The translations under genes and the position numbers were made by a program. The notes under the pieces are model-generated. The model worked only from the letters and a program-made list of their open reading frames with translations, did not search any database and was not told the origin of the DNA. A stretch of DNA of 64,000 bases from Sediminibacillus albus (GTDB lineage Bacteria > Bacillota > Bacilli > Bacillales > Amphibacillaceae), in assembly GCF_900101125.1 (NCBI RefSeq), contig NZ_FNFL01000002.1:124001-188000 (forward strand), in the 5' to 3' direction. Position 1 is the stretch's first letter. Every line of letters starts with the position of its first letter. Of this stretch, positions 44,626 to 54,440 are shown piece by piece.

Positions 44626-45777
44626 ATGGGAGAAATAAAAATCTTGAAGGAAGAGGATTTTGAAGAGGTATTTGCTCTTTCGCAGTTTGCTTTTCAAGTT
44701 GAAATGGGAGCAGATGAGTTAGCGGCCCGAACTGAAGAAACAAAGCGCCATAAAATTTTTGGGTGGATGGAAGGGGAACAATTGGCTGCCAAGCTGCACA
44801 TCCATCCTCTTGCTTGCTACATTGGTGGCAAACCATTTGAAATGGGCGGTATTGGAGCTGTAGCGACTTGGCCGGAGTACCGCCGGCAGGGACTGGTAAA
44901 AAAATTGCTGTCACAGGCTCTTTCCGACATGAAGCAACATGGCCAGACCCTTTCGTTTCTCCATCCATTTTCTTTTCCATTTTACCGGAAATATGGGTGG
45001 GAATTATGTTTTGCTAACCGGCATTATTCCATCCCAATAGAGAAATTGTCCATTGATTGGGGAGGGCAGGGATATGTAAAAAGAGTACAAAATGATGTCC
45101 AGCTGCTCCACTCCATATATAGCCGTTTTGCTAAACAATATAATGGGATGCTGGTGCGCGACGAAAAATGGTGGCAGCAACGAGTTTTGACAGGAAAAGT
45201 GCAAACAGCCATTGCTTATGACCATCTTCAGCAGGCAGATGGCTACGTCATTTACCATGTAAAAAACAATATTTTCACTGTGGAAGAGCTAGCGTACAAT
45301 TCTTTGAATGGTTGGAAGGTACTGATGCAGTTTATTGCAAATCACGATTCCATGGCTGAGAAGGTGGAGATGGCTGTGCCGGAAGATGATCAATTACCGT
45401 TGTTCATAGAGGAACCCAGATTCCTTCAGGAGATTAAACCATACTTTATGGCCAGGATCGTCGATCTTCCACGCTTTTTAAATGAATATCCATTTATGGA
45501 AACCGAAAACAAGCTTCTTTTACAAGTAGAGGATGCTTTTTTGCCAGAAAACAGCGGCGTTTTTCAATTAACTGATAATGGCTTTGTAAGAAAGCCCCTG
45601 AATCCAGAGCAGCCGGGAGTTTTCTGTTCTATACAGCAGCTTACATCTATGCTGCTGGGATACAAGCGGCCGCTGGCATTGCATAATGCCGGCCTGATTA
45701 CTGGTGAAAGGCGGGAGGTTGAGCTGCTGGAAGCTGTCATTCCGGACCGTCAGCCATTCTTGTCAGACTTCTTTTAA
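44626..45777 (+). CDS. Eis-like GNAT N-acetyltransferase
   Basis: The ATG at 44626 lies behind GAGGAGAGGAGGAGG; this gives 383 residues, the usual length for Eis-type enzymes. A GNAT domain (residues 1-140) has the acetyl-CoA loop VATWPEYRRQGLVKKLL (about 82-98). A second GNAT-like domain follows, and the C-terminus has the sterol-carrier-like fold that carries the terminal carboxylate used in catalysis. Eis proteins acetylate amines such as aminoglycosides or lysines; the native substrate is unknown. It is probably co-transcribed with the TetR gene. Confidence 0.85.
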   Translation: MGEIKILKEEDFEEVFALSQFAFQVEMGADELAARTEETKRHKIFGWMEGEQLAAKLHIHPLACYIGGKPFEMGGIGAVATWPEYRRQGLVKKLLSQALSDMKQHGQTLSFLHPFSFPFYRKYGWELCFANRHYSIPIEKLSIDWGGQGYVKRVQNDVQLLHSIYSRFAKQYNGMLVRDEKWWQQRVLTGKVQTAIAYDHLQQADGYVIYHVKNNIFTVEELAYNSLNGWKVLMQFIANHDSMAEKVEMAVPEDDQLPLFIEEPRFLQEIKPYFMARIVDLPRFLNEYPFMETENKLLLQVEDAFLPENSGVFQLTDNGFVRKPLNPEQPGVFCSIQQLTSMLLGYKRPLALHNAGLITGERREVELLEAVIPDRQPFLSDFF

Positions 45778-45869
45778 AGCAAAAGCGTACAAAGACAGGG
45801 TTTCGCTTTTCTTTCCGCGGGAATGAATACAATAGACGAGCAACTAAGTGGAAAGAAGGGAAACCGGAA

Positions 45870-46724
45870 ATGGATATTCCAACCTCTAAATATAAAGCAA
45901 AACAGCAAACAACATTGCGGGCTGACCAGGAAATAAAACCTTGGATCCGCTGGTATGGCCGTCTCGGTTATATGGCGCAGGGAGTTGTTTTCGCTCTTAT
46001 TGGGATTCTGTCTTTTATGGCGGCCATAGGAGTTGGAGGGAAAACGGCAAGCACCAGCGGTATGTTCCAGTCTTTGGCGAATATGCCGCTTGGAGAAATA
46101 CTAATATGGATTATCGGGATAGGATTATTGGGTTATATTGTCTGGCAGCTGATCAGGGCTGTTAAGGACCCGGGCAATTATGGAAATGGCTTTAGAGGGA
46201 TTGTCATCAGAGTAGGATTTTTTGTCAGTGCGGTTATTTATGGGGCGATTTCGATGAAAGCCATTCAAATTGCTGTTCATGCTGGCAGCAGTAATAGTGG
46301 ATCAGAGCAGGCGATGTCTGCAAAATTATTGTCCCAGCCATTCGGACCATGGGTTTTAGCCGGGCTGGGAACAGGCATTTTTATCTTTGGAGGGTACGAA
46401 TTGTTCTCCGGAATAAAAGGGTCGTTTATGAAAAAATTTAAAAAGAGTGAAATGAAGGCCCACGAAAAAAAGACAGCCAGAAATGCAGGCAGAATCGGAA
46501 TGATTTCACGGGGTATTATATTCGGACTTGTTGGTTTTTTCTTTGTCCGCACAGCTTTGACAACTAATCCGGACAAGGCAAAAGGACTCGATGGTGCGTT
46601 GGCAGAGCTGGCTAAACAGCCATTTGGCCAGTGGATGCTCGGAATAGTGTCCGTTGGGTTTATCCTGTTTGGCCTCTATCAAATTATTCGTGGGAGATAT
46701 GAGTATATGAGCTTTGGGCGTTAG
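45870..46724 (+). CDS. DUF1206 membrane protein
   Basis: The 284-residue protein contains three related two-helix units. Each carries a pattern like RWYGRLGYMAQGVVFALIGIL (residues 27-47), RGIVIRVGFFVSAVIYGAIS and NAGRIGMISRGIIFGLVGFF. This internal repeat is the hallmark of DUF1206 membrane proteins. Function unknown. GAAGGG precedes the ATG, and a terminator follows. Confidence 0.85.
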   Translation: MDIPTSKYKAKQQTTLRADQEIKPWIRWYGRLGYMAQGVVFALIGILSFMAAIGVGGKTASTSGMFQSLANMPLGEILIWIIGIGLLGYIVWQLIRAVKDPGNYGNGFRGIVIRVGFFVSAVIYGAISMKAIQIAVHAGSSNSGSEQAMSAKLLSQPFGPWVLAGLGTGIFIFGGYELFSGIKGSFMKKFKKSEMKAHEKKTARNAGRIGMISRGIIFGLVGFFFVRTALTTNPDKAKGLDGALAELAKQPFGQWMLGIVSVGFILFGLYQIIRGRYEYMSFGR

Positions 46725-46740
46725 CCATTGTTATATTTAA

Positions 46741-46773
46741 AAATGAGTTGCAAAATGCAACTCATTTTTTTAT
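46741..46773 (+). terminator. Terminator of the DUF1206 gene
   Basis: AAATGAGTTGCA pairs with TGCAACTCATTT and a T7 tail follows. Confidence 0.85.
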
Positions 46774-46829
46774 TGTAAGCGTTTCACTTGACAATTGTCT
46801 AAAATATTTGCTTTTTTTGTCAAATTATG

Positions 46830-46858
46830 TTGAAAAATAAAAGCTTTCAACTTATACT
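46830..46858 (+). promoter_or_regulatory. Promoter of the c-di-GMP-riboswitch transcript
   Basis: TTGAAA (46830-46835) and TATACT (46853-46858) are 17 bases apart and lie about 40 bases ahead of the aptamer. Confidence 0.65.
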
Positions 46859-46892
46859 TACAAAAGAACTACATATTTACATAAAATAACTC

Positions 46893-46998
46893 TTGATAAA
46901 GGCAAACTAGCTGAAAAGCTAGGACGCAAAGCCTAGGGTCTAAGATTGTTGCTGGGTATTTTTTCTCAGTTCGGTTATGATCGCCTGGCTGCCAAAGG
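46893..46998 (+). ncRNA. c-di-GMP-I (GEMM) riboswitch
   Basis: The conserved core is present: GATAAAGGCAAACTAG, a GAAA-type tetraloop hairpin (AGCTGAAAAGCT), AGGACGCAAAGCCTAGGGTC, the second stem and the closing CGCCTGGCTGCC. The layout matches the GEMM-I cyclic di-GMP aptamer. It lies upstream of a LuxR-type regulator and a methyl-accepting chemotaxis protein, typical target classes of this riboswitch. Confidence 0.92.
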
Positions 46999-47025
46999 AT
47001 GGTCTGATTTTGGGGACCGTATTTT

Positions 47026-47055
47026 GGCTATTCCATTGAGGAGTGGCCTTTTTTT
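47026..47055 (+). terminator. Expression-platform terminator of the c-di-GMP riboswitch
   Basis: GGCTATTCC pairs with GGAGTGGCC (two G-T pairs) and T7 follows, about 30 bases after the aptamer. Whether ligand binding favours or prevents this hairpin cannot be decided by eye. Confidence 0.75.
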
Positions 47056-47214
47056 GGTTGACCACAAGGAACAAGAGCCAAAAGCAGGAGGGATGAAATA
47101 GGGAAAAGGTTAATCAATAAGTATATGGACAGGGTGGAAATCCTTTGAATTTATAAAAAAGCAGGTAAGAGAAAGATTATGGGGAAATACGAAGAAAGAA
47201 TGGTGTGAGTTGTA

Positions 47215-47850
47215 TTGGAAATTATCGTAATAAAGGATCGTTGCTTACTAAGAGATGGGATAACAAATGTCCTGGAGAGAGAATATAAAGACTCTTCAGT
47301 ACGAGCTTATCGGTATAAAGACTGCAGAGAATTGTTAGAACGAAAAACATTAGCAAACCTTTTAATAGTGGATATTGATACAGCTGAAAAAGAAGTCAGC
47401 GCCTTGATCGAGCTTCACAAGGATTATGGAAAAAAAGTAATCGTATGGACTGCAAACCCGGATATCAAGCGATTGAATGATTGGTTCCAAAAAGGGTTTG
47501 ATGGCTATTTCTATAACGGAATGCAGCCGGAAGAGCTTATTACAGGCGTTAACTCGGTACTGGAGAATAACTCCTATGTCCATCCGAAGTTATCTAAGAT
47601 TTTGTTGAGGGACTATCAGAAACTTTCCAACAAAATTACGGAAAAACCTGTAGGTGTTCTAACGGAAAGAGAATGGAATGTTTTGGAATTACTGACTAAA
47701 GGGTTCAGCAATGATAAAATCGCACAATTTTTGTTTATAACAGAAAAAACAGTCAAAAACCATGTAAGCTCTATTTTTCGAAAGCTGGACGTTTCCGACC
47801 GGACGAATGCAGTTTTGTATGCATTACGACAGCGATGGTTTTATTTGTAA
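47215..47850 (+). CDS. LuxR-family response regulator (DegU-like) with degenerate receiver
   Basis: The 211-residue protein starts at a TTG with a weak ribosome site. The N-terminal receiver lacks the usual acidic pair (IVIKDRCLLRDGI instead of a DD form), but keeps an Asp in LLIVDIDTA near residue 53. The C-terminal GerE/LuxR helix-turn-helix is complete: LTEREWNVLELLTKGFSNDK, FITEKTVKNHVSSIFRKLDV, DRTNAVLYALRQ. It resembles DegU and YhcZ. No sensor kinase is adjacent. It lies behind the c-di-GMP riboswitch, so its amount rather than its phosphorylation may be controlled. Confidence 0.85.
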   Translation: MEIIVIKDRCLLRDGITNVLEREYKDSSVRAYRYKDCRELLERKTLANLLIVDIDTAEKEVSALIELHKDYGKKVIVWTANPDIKRLNDWFQKGFDGYFYNGMQPEELITGVNSVLENNSYVHPKLSKILLRDYQKLSNKITEKPVGVLTEREWNVLELLTKGFSNDKIAQFLFITEKTVKNHVSSIFRKLDVSDRTNAVLYALRQRWFYL

Positions 47851-47956
47851 ACCAGCAACCACAACAGGATACATGCACCCATTATGAATCACAAAAAAAT
47901 AACAGCTTAGAGAGTTCCGTACCGTTACAACAAAGGGCTGTCAGGGAGAGTAAAAA

Positions 47957-49666
47957 ATGTTAAATAAATTTAAATTCAGCAATATTAGTATTGGTTGGAA
48001 GTTTGGGCTTACGTTAATTCTCGTTTTTGTGTTATTTGGCACTTCAGCTGGAATCGTAACCAGCCTTATCCACAATATAGGAAACGATATTGACGCAGTC
48101 GACAGACGAGGGGAACGTGCAATTAATGTTACTGAAATGGGCTCTATCACTCGTTCCAAGTCGGTACGGATAGCAAGCTACATAAATGATCCGGACCAAA
48201 CGTATGTTGAGGAGTATCAAGCTCGCCAAGAGGAGTTTAATGCGTTGGAAGCCGATTTAAAAGAGCGGATGGATACACAGGTACAGAAAGATTTGTTTGC
48301 CCAGATATCGGAAAATGACAAGCATATGAATGATTTATTTCTGGAAGTAATTGTACCTGCGGTTGAAGCTGGCGAGGACTCCTTGCTATATAATCTGCAA
48401 AAGGAAGCCGGCCAATTACGGGCAGAAACAGTGCAATTGCTGGATGGCTTAAGAGAAACAGTTATAGCAGATAGGCAGAAAGCCATTGATACCGCTGACA
48501 AGAGTTCAGACTTGGCAAGAAATACCTTATTGATAGCTATCATTGCATCAATTCTTATCGGTGGAGTGCTTGTCTTCCTAATCAGCCGGTTGGTTTCCCG
48601 CAATTTAAACAAGGTAATCCATGTCAGCGACCAGATAGCCGAAGGCAATTTAGCCGTCGAACCAGTTCATTATAAAGGAAGCGACGAAATCGGTCGTTTG
48701 GCATCATCCGTGAATACAATGGGCAAAAGCCTGAAAGAAATGGTCCAGAAGATTTCCGGAATTTCCGAAACTGTCAGCGGTCAAAGTGAAGAATTGACGC
48801 AATCGGCCAATGAAGTAAAGGCTGGTTCGCAGCAAATAGCGACCACCATGCAAGAGATGGCTTCTGGTTCAGAATCGCAGGCAAACAGTGCCTCTGAATT
48901 AGCAGCAGTGATGGGAACCTTCTCAGAAAAAGTCCAAACAGCCAATGAAAATGGGGAACTTATCCAGCAATCGTCTGATCATGTGTTAGGCATGACAGAG
49001 GATGGAAGCCGATTAATGGATTCATCAATTGAACAAATGACAAAAATTGATGCGATTGTTCAAGACGCAGTGAAAAAAGTCCAAGGATTGGATACCCAGT
49101 CACAGGAAATTTCCAAGCTGGTGTCTGTGATAAAAGATATTGCTGAGCAAACGAATTTGCTGGCATTGAACGCAGCTATTGAGGCAGCCCGGGCAGGGGA
49201 GCATGGCAAAGGCTTTGCTGTCGTCGCAGATGAAGTAAGAAAACTGGCGGAACAAGTGGGTGTGTCGGTTACGGATATTACTGGCATCGTCGGCAGTATC
49301 CAAACAGAATCTGGTATCGTGGCAGAATCGCTGCAAGGCGGATATAAAGAGGTTGAACAAGGAACACACCAAATTAAAACGACTGGCGAAACCTTTAAAA
49401 ATATAAATAATTCTGTATCTGAAATGGCATTTAATGTACAGACAGTTTCAGAGAATCTGGCTTCGATTGCAGCAAACAGTCAGGAAATGAACGCATCTAT
49501 TGAAGAGATTGCTTCCATTTCCGAAGAGGCAGCAGCAGGAGTGGAACAAACGTCTGCTTCTTCCCAGCAAACTAGCAGTTCAATGGAAGAAGTAGCCGAC
49601 AGTTCAGAAGAACTCTCCAAATTAGCCGAAGAACTAAATGGGTTAGTACGACAGTTTAAACTATAG
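47957..49666 (+). CDS. Methyl-accepting chemotaxis protein
   Basis: The 569-residue receptor has a first membrane helix (about 13-38), a four-helix-bundle sensory domain of about 160 residues, a second helix (about 192-212), a HAMP domain ([19 protein letters not shown]) and a long coiled-coil signalling domain. The signalling tip is [20 protein letters not shown] followed by [17 protein letters not shown]. Methylation-type Gln/Glu pairs are frequent on both sides. GGGAGAG precedes the ATG. It is 106 bases after the LuxR gene and probably shares the c-di-GMP-controlled transcript. No CheW-binding pentapeptide at the C-terminus is seen. Confidence 0.93.
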   Translation: MLNKFKFSNISIGWKFGLTLILVFVLFGTSAGIVTSLIHNIGNDIDAVDRRGERAINVTEMGSITRSKSVRIASYINDPDQTYVEEYQARQEEFNALEADLKERMDTQVQKDLFAQISENDKHMNDLFLEVIVPAVEAGEDSLLYNLQKEAGQLRAETVQLLDGLRETVIADRQKAIDTADKSSDLARNTLLIAIIASILIGGVLVFLISRLVSRNLNKVIHVSDQIAEGNLAVEPVHYKGSDEIGRLASSVNTMGKSLKEMVQKISGISETVSGQSEELTQSANEVKAGSQQIATTMQEMASGSESQANSASELAAVMGTFSEKVQTANENGELIQQSSDHVLGMTEDGSRLMDSSIEQMTKIDAIVQDAVKKVQGLDTQSQEISKLVSVIKDIAEQTNLLALNAAIEAARAGEHGKGFAVVADEVRKLAEQVGVSVTDITGIVGSIQTESGIVAESLQGGYKEVEQGTHQIKTTGETFKNINNSVSEMAFNVQTVSENLASIAANSQEMNASIEEIASISEEAAAGVEQTSASSQQTSSSMEEVADSSEELSKLAEELNGLVRQFKL

Positions 49667-49672
49667 CATTTT

Positions 49673-49710
49673 AAAAAAGGATTGCAGCGATTCGCTGCAA
49701 TCCTTTTAAG
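49673..49710 (+). terminator. Terminator after the chemoreceptor gene
   Basis: A long perfect stem AAAAGGATTGCAGCG with CGCTGCAATCCTTTT closes on a two-base loop, with T4 at its end. Confidence 0.88.
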
Positions 49711-49832
49711 TGTAGGAAACAGGTACTAAACTAAAATATCTCCTCATAACATCCATCCCTTGAAGCACTCCATTTCTCTTACTAAGTCCTTTCTCTATTT
49801 CACCTAGATTTCACAGGGAAAATCGACAGTAT

Positions 49833-50483
49833 CTAGAACCGTATCTTTTCAACAGCTTTAGTGCCGGTTAGTTTCGCCTGTACAATATAACGTTCAGGAG
49901 CTGAACCAATAAAGTCAAACGGATAACAAGTCGTCAATGTTAAAGTAGGACTTTCTTTTTTAGTTAAGACAGTTCGGTCGTCTGCGTTGGTAACCGAAGT
50001 TTTTTTGATTTCGTATTCATACTTGTGGTTTTCAAACCTGAGATAAATCTTGTCACCTGGCTGCAGTTTATCAACACCAGCGAAGACCGTATCACGGTGG
50101 CCGGCCAATGCGGTGTGGCCGGCTTCGGTTGGCAGTGTAGTAGCAGCAGAGTTATACATACCGACTCCTTGTTTTAACGTTTGCTTATCCGTTCCCCAGA
50201 AAGCCGGATAAACGCTTTCCAATTTAGGGATGTCCAGATAACCGATTTTCTGTCCAGCCTGTAACTGGTCTTTTGGATATTCTGAATGTGTGAAAGAGTA
50301 ACTTTTTTTCGTTGGCTGGATGGCTGCTTCTTTTTCATCGATATCACTCCAATTAGCAGCCATCGATTGGGTCATTCCCTTGCTAGAAATGACTACATTT
50401 GTTTGCTTCCACCAGCTATAACTGTTCCATCCAGCAAGAAAAAAGCCGACGGCAAGTAAAAATACACCTATTTTTCCCCTCAC
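49833..50483 (-). CDS. Class D sortase
   Basis: The 216-residue transpeptidase has an N-terminal membrane anchor (residues 4-22), then the sortase fold with IGYLDIPKLESVYP, catalytic His129 in AGHRDTVF, Cys186 in LTLTTCYPF and Arg198 in PERYIV. The TTCYPF and GHRDTVF motifs and length fit class D. Such enzymes join surface proteins to the peptidoglycan stem peptide. It starts 29 bases behind the alkaline phosphatase gene, whose product ends with an LAETATN signal; the giant protein at 5.9 kb ends LADTATN. It is the likely enzyme for both. Confidence 0.93.
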   Translation of the reverse strand: MRGKIGVFLLAVGFFLAGWNSYSWWKQTNVVISSKGMTQSMAANWSDIDEKEAAIQPTKKSYSFTHSEYPKDQLQAGQKIGYLDIPKLESVYPAFWGTDKQTLKQGVGMYNSAATTLPTEAGHTALAGHRDTVFAGVDKLQPGDKIYLRFENHKYEYEIKKTSVTNADDRTVLTKKESPTLTLTTCYPFDFIGSAPERYIVQAKLTGTKAVEKIRF

Positions 50484-50512
50484 ATAACTAACCTCCGTGA
50501 ATAAAGATCAAT

Positions 50513-52060
50513 TTAGGGCGTTTGGCCTTGTTTTTTAGTTGAGGTTTTACGTTTGAAAACAAGTAGTCCGCCGACTAACGCCAGCATTACGCCCGCCAGG
50601 ATTCCGTTTGGATAATTTGTTGCAGTCTCTGCTAGTTCATCGCCAGCCTCTTCATCAGAGGAGGCACCTAACAGGCGGAAAATATTTGCTGCATTATCTG
50701 TGTTATCGATGTGACCGGTAAAATGATCGGCACCCGGTCCATACGCATATACAGGAACATCCACACCAGTATGCCCTTCTGTAGTCCACCCAGTACCGGA
50801 ACGAATGTCAAAGATTTTTTCAATAGCATCATCAATGGCTAAGACTAAAGCTTCTTCATCCTGTTTGTCAGCTTCTTTATAGGCATTTTTCACCGTATCG
50901 ATTTCTGCTTCTGTCAATTGGAACCCGATGTTTTCCTCTAATATTGCTGTAATATCTGCGCCTTCTGCAATTTGAGCCGCCATATAATCCGGGGTCTTTT
51001 CAGCTGCACGAATTATCTCAGGGTTCCATTGATACTCTCCGTCCCGTCCAACGGACAGACCACCTGTTGAATGGTCGGCAGTAGCTACTACCAGTGTTTC
51101 ACCGTCTTGTTCGGCAAATTCGATTGCTTTGGCGAATGCCTGTTCAAAATCCTCCATTTCACTCATAGCCGCCACAATATCATTGTCGTGGCCGGCCCAG
51201 TCAATTTGGCTTCCTTCCACCATAAGGAAAAAGCCATCCTCATCCTTTTTCAGGCGTTCCAGGGCGGACATGGTCATTTCCGCCAGAGACGGCTGGCCCT
51301 CAGTACGGTCGATCGCTTTGTCTAACCCGATAGGGGCGAATAAGCCTAATACTTGCTCATTTTTATCATGAAGCAGTTTTTTGCGGGTTTCGATATAGCT
51401 GTAGCCATCCTTTTGGAATTCTTTGGCCAAATTGCGGTCATCTCGGATAAAGAAATCTATTCCTCCGCCCAGCAGTACATCCACGACGTGTTCCCCGTCT
51501 ACGAGATTATCAAAATAATCATCAGCAATTTGGTCATAATTGTTTCGCGATTCATCGTGGGTGCCAAATGCCGCAGGTGTGGCATGGTTGATTTGTGAAG
51601 TAGCAACAAGCCCTGTTGCTTTCCCCTGTTGTTTGGCAGTCTCCAGTACCGTTTTGGTGTCTTCTTTTTTCCTGTCAACAGCAATAGCGCCATTATATGT
51701 TTTGACACCGGAGGACATTGCTGTGGCCGTAGCAGCGGAATCCGGGATGTTTTCCTGTTCATCCTCTTCTCCGCCATCAAAATAAGCATCAGCGGAATAG
51801 GTCGTCTGCATACCCACTAAGTAGGGATCAAAAATGGTGTCTTCCATCTGTTCTGTTTCCAAATCATCCTTGAAATAACGATAGGCAGTCTGGTAGGCAG
51901 GCCCCATTCCATCGCCAATCAAGAAAATGATATTTTCCACTTCTGGGTCTTTTCCCGTTTCTGCGCTCACGGTGTATGTAGAGGTACTGGTAAGTGTTCC
52001 GAACGCAAGCGTTGACAGAGCGACAGCCGACAATAATTTTTTCATGCGGTTTTTAAACAT
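50513..52060 (-). CDS. Wall-anchored alkaline phosphatase
   Basis: The 515-residue enzyme has a signal peptide (cleavage near residue 34, VSAETG) and the alkaline phosphatase fold: IIFLIGDGMGPAYQTAYRY, the nucleophile Ser in PDSAATATAMSSGVKTYNG (about 105-123), HATPAAFGTH, VEGSQIDWAGHDND, ATADHSTGG and EGHTGVDVPVYAYG. A C-terminal sorting signal LAETATN starts at residue 476, followed by a helix and RKTSTKK. It releases phosphate from organic esters at the wall. AGGAGGGG precedes the ATG. It forms an operon with the class D sortase. Confidence 0.94.
   Translation of the reverse strand: MFKNRMKKLLSAVALSTLAFGTLTSTSTYTVSAETGKDPEVENIIFLIGDGMGPAYQTAYRYFKDDLETEQMEDTIFDPYLVGMQTTYSADAYFDGGEEDEQENIPDSAATATAMSSGVKTYNGAIAVDRKKEDTKTVLETAKQQGKATGLVATSQINHATPAAFGTHDESRNNYDQIADDYFDNLVDGEHVVDVLLGGGIDFFIRDDRNLAKEFQKDGYSYIETRKKLLHDKNEQVLGLFAPIGLDKAIDRTEGQPSLAEMTMSALERLKKDEDGFFLMVEGSQIDWAGHDNDIVAAMSEMEDFEQAFAKAIEFAEQDGETLVVATADHSTGGLSVGRDGEYQWNPEIIRAAEKTPDYMAAQIAEGADITAILEENIGFQLTEAEIDTVKNAYKEADKQDEEALVLAIDDAIEKIFDIRSGTGWTTEGHTGVDVPVYAYGPGADHFTGHIDNTDNAANIFRLLGASSDEEAGDELAETATNYPNGILAGVMLALVGGLLVFKRKTSTKKQGQTP
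50615..50635 (-). other. Variant cell-wall sorting signal LAETATN
   Basis: The motif is followed by a hydrophobic segment and a Lys/Arg tail. It differs by a single residue from the signal of the giant surface protein (LADTATN), and in both Ala replaces the usual Pro. Confidence 0.75.
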
Positions 52061-52345
52061 CGTTCCCCTCCTGAAAATTATTGGAAATTAACTTGCACTT
52101 TGGAAGTTCCCTGTTTTAAACCTTGTAAACTGGGGAATAAGAAACAATTTTCTCATTAGTGGTAAAGGGACTATCGATGGTTGTGTAGGTGGAATGGACT
52201 GCCTTGCATTTGGGAATTTTCAGGATAGCACTATCTTCGACAAAATTCTTTGCAATTCACTGCAACTACGGAACCATGGTATACTAAAATCTAATCTGTA
52301 TTCCCTAAATCGTACTTACTCGAATGATGGCGTGAAAGAGATTGT
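52061..52345. other. Divergent intergenic region between phosphatase and gnd
   Basis: Apart from the phosphatase ribosome site and the gnd promoter further right, I see no gene or structured RNA. TTTACA and a TAAAAC block 11 bases apart on the phosphatase strand are a weak hint of PhoP boxes only. Confidence 0.4.
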
Positions 52346-52374
52346 TTGCATGCTTTTTTTGAATTACGTATAGT
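52346..52374 (+). promoter_or_regulatory. gnd: SigA-type promoter of gnd
   Basis: TTGCAT (52346-52351) and TATAGT (52369-52374) are spaced by 17 bases, about 100 bases before the gnd start. Confidence 0.6.
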
Positions 52375-52476
52375 AGAAGTATTAAGTAGTGAAATAGCAT
52401 GCTTTCTACATAAGCGAATTTAGGATAGCTGACTAGCGAGACTAAATAAACCTTCAGAAGAAAGGAAAGAATATTT

Positions 52477-53895
52477 ATGGCAAAGCAACAAATTGGAGTA
52501 ATAGGTTTAGCTGTAATGGGCAAGAACCTTGCGTTGAACATAGAGAGCCGTGGCAACTCGGTTTCCGTATTTAATCGCTCTTATGAGAAAACGGAGGATT
52601 TTCTGCAAAACGAGGCGCAAGGAAAAAACTTTGTCGGTTCAAAAACAATTGAGGAATTTGTAGCATCATTAGAAAAACCGAGAAAAATTATGTTAATGGT
52701 AAAAGCAGGTGCTGCTACTGATGCGACCATCGAGTCATTAAAGCCTCATTTAGATGAAGGGGATATTTTAATTGACGGCGGCAATACCTTCTTTAAAGAT
52801 ACCATGCGCCGTAACAAAGAACTGGCAGAATCCGGGCTGCATTTTATTGGCACTGGTGTATCCGGCGGTGAAGAAGGCGCGTTGAAAGGTCCGTCGATCA
52901 TGCCGGGGGGACAGAAAGAAGCATTCGAAAAGGTACAGCCAATCCTGGAGTCGATTGCTGCCAGGGTTGATGGTGAGCCTTGTACGACGTACATCGGTCC
53001 CAATGGAGCCGGCCACTATGTGAAAATGGTCCATAATGGTATTGAGTATGGCGACATGCAGTTAATTTCCGAAGCCTATTTTATTTTAAAAAATGTACTT
53101 GGGCTCGATGCGGGAGAACTGCACGAAGTATTTGCTGATTGGAATAAAGGTGAGCTAGACAGCTATCTTATCGAAATTACTGCTGACATTTTCACTAAGA
53201 CGGACGAGGAAACGGGCAAACCGCTTGTTGACGTCATTCTTGATACAGCCGGCCAAAAAGGTACTGGGAAATGGACAAGCCAAAGCTCCCTGGATCTGGG
53301 CGTTCCGCTGCCAATTATCACGGAAAGCGTCTTTTCCCGCTTCATTTCAGCTATGAAGGAAGAACGGGTAAAAGCGAGCAAGGTGTTGAATGGACCGGCG
53401 CAAGCGAAGGAAACCTTCGAAGGAGATAAAAAAGAACTAATTGAAGCAGTGCGCAAAGCATTATACATGAGTAAGATTTGTTCTTATGCCCAAGGATTTG
53501 CCCAAATGCGGGCAGCCTCCGAGGAATTCGATTGGAACCTGCGTTACGGGGATATTGCCATGATTTTCCGTGGCGGCTGTATTATCCGTGCGCAATTCCT
53601 GCAAAAGATCAAAGAAGCGTATGACCGCGAGCCAGGATTAACGAACCTGCTGCTTGATCCATATTTCAAAGACATTGTCGAAAATTATCAGTCTGCCTTG
53701 AGAGAAGTATTATCTGTAGCTATCAAAAGAGGAATTCCGGTACCAGCCTTCTCTAGTGCATTAGCTTATTATGACAGCTATCGCACCGAAAAGCTGCCAG
53801 CCAACCTGTTGCAGGCACAACGTGACTACTTTGGCGCCCACACCTACCAGCGCTTAGACAAAGAAGGCACCTACCACACCGAATGGATGAAGTAA
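52477..53895 (+). CDS. gnd: 6-phosphogluconate dehydrogenase (decarboxylating)
   Basis: The enzyme makes ribulose 5-phosphate, CO2 and NADPH in the oxidative pentose phosphate pathway. The 472-residue length is standard for the long (GndA) type. Visible are the nucleotide site [20 protein letters not shown], the NRS of [24 protein letters not shown], the catalytic loop [21 protein letters not shown] (about 128-148), [19 protein letters not shown] with the catalytic Lys, and the C-terminal [25 protein letters not shown] precedes the ATG. Its partner zwf lies on the opposite strand 550 bases away. Confidence 0.97.
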   Translation: MAKQQIGVIGLAVMGKNLALNIESRGNSVSVFNRSYEKTEDFLQNEAQGKNFVGSKTIEEFVASLEKPRKIMLMVKAGAATDATIESLKPHLDEGDILIDGGNTFFKDTMRRNKELAESGLHFIGTGVSGGEEGALKGPSIMPGGQKEAFEKVQPILESIAARVDGEPCTTYIGPNGAGHYVKMVHNGIEYGDMQLISEAYFILKNVLGLDAGELHEVFADWNKGELDSYLIEITADIFTKTDEETGKPLVDVILDTAGQKGTGKWTSQSSLDLGVPLPIITESVFSRFISAMKEERVKASKVLNGPAQAKETFEGDKKELIEAVRKALYMSKICSYAQGFAQMRAASEEFDWNLRYGDIAMIFRGGCIIRAQFLQKIKEAYDREPGLTNLLLDPYFKDIVENYQSALREVLSVAIKRGIPVPAFSSALAYYDSYRTEKLPANLLQAQRDYFGAHTYQRLDKEGTYHTEWMK

Positions 53896-53984
53896 GAAAA
53901 GCGTAAACGACCGGTTAGCTGCAAGCAGTGGACTGAGCCGTTCAGAACATAAACACAAAAAACTCCCTGCCATGAAGGGAGACC

Positions 53985-54361
53985 GCTGAAAACCGAATCT
54001 CTATGATAGGTAGAATTTTAAAAAAGCAGTCTGTGTGGAATTTAATTTCCATACAGACTGCTTTTCGTCTAATTTCAAGAGGTTTGTGCCCTCTCTTCCT
54101 TCATTCGTTTAACGATTCGTTTCACATTTTCCGGGAAAATCGCCATCCCACCTTGAATACGCATGCCTTCGAGACCTGAAGATGAGATGACTCACATATC
54201 CGTATCTATGTAACATCACTCTTTTTAGATGGGCCTCTGTTGATTCCACGATGAGCGACCGGGGGTGACGCCTGCGGCCAGCAACCACCGCCAAGCGGTT
54301 CGTGGAATCAACAACAAACGTTGGCAGCACCTTTAGATTAAAAAGGACTTTTTCAGTGGCC
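53985..54361 (-). repeat. Repeat R4, copy 2
   Basis: This is the more intact copy of the element found inverted at 2718-3145. On its minus strand it has an open frame ending EGMRIQGGMAIFPENVKR, KRMKEERAQTS and then the terminator hairpin, which suggests it derives from the 3' end of a gene. The GTTGATTCCACGA...TCGTGGAATCAAC ends form an inner inverted repeat (54239-54313). It fills the space between the convergent gnd and zwf genes. Confidence 0.8.
54022..54065. terminator. Bidirectional terminator within repeat R4
   Basis: A 19-bp stem (54022-54040 with 54047-54065, one G-T pair) with A4 and T4 borders lies downstream of gnd and can end transcripts from both sides. Confidence 0.8.
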
Positions 54362-54394
54362 TCCCATGAAGGCGGAGAGTTGTTATATGGTTAC

Positions 54395-54433
54395 AAAAAC
54401 CCCAGCTTGTATTAAAATTGGCAAGCTGGGGTT
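54395..54433 (-). terminator. Terminator of zwf
   Basis: On the minus strand AACCCCAGCTTGC pairs with CAAGCTGGGGTT and TTTTG follows. It lies directly after the zwf stop. Confidence 0.85.
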
Positions 54434-54440
54434 GCGTTTT

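Noticed and set aside
46772-46794. cre-like TGTAAGCGTTTCAC before the c-di-GMP leader
   Set aside because: It misses consensus bases at the right half and is one base short as a palindrome. It is not supported as a CcpA site.
52081-52150. Pho boxes upstream of the alkaline phosphatase
   Set aside because: Only one good TTTACA and a poor second repeat are seen, too little to claim a PhoP site.
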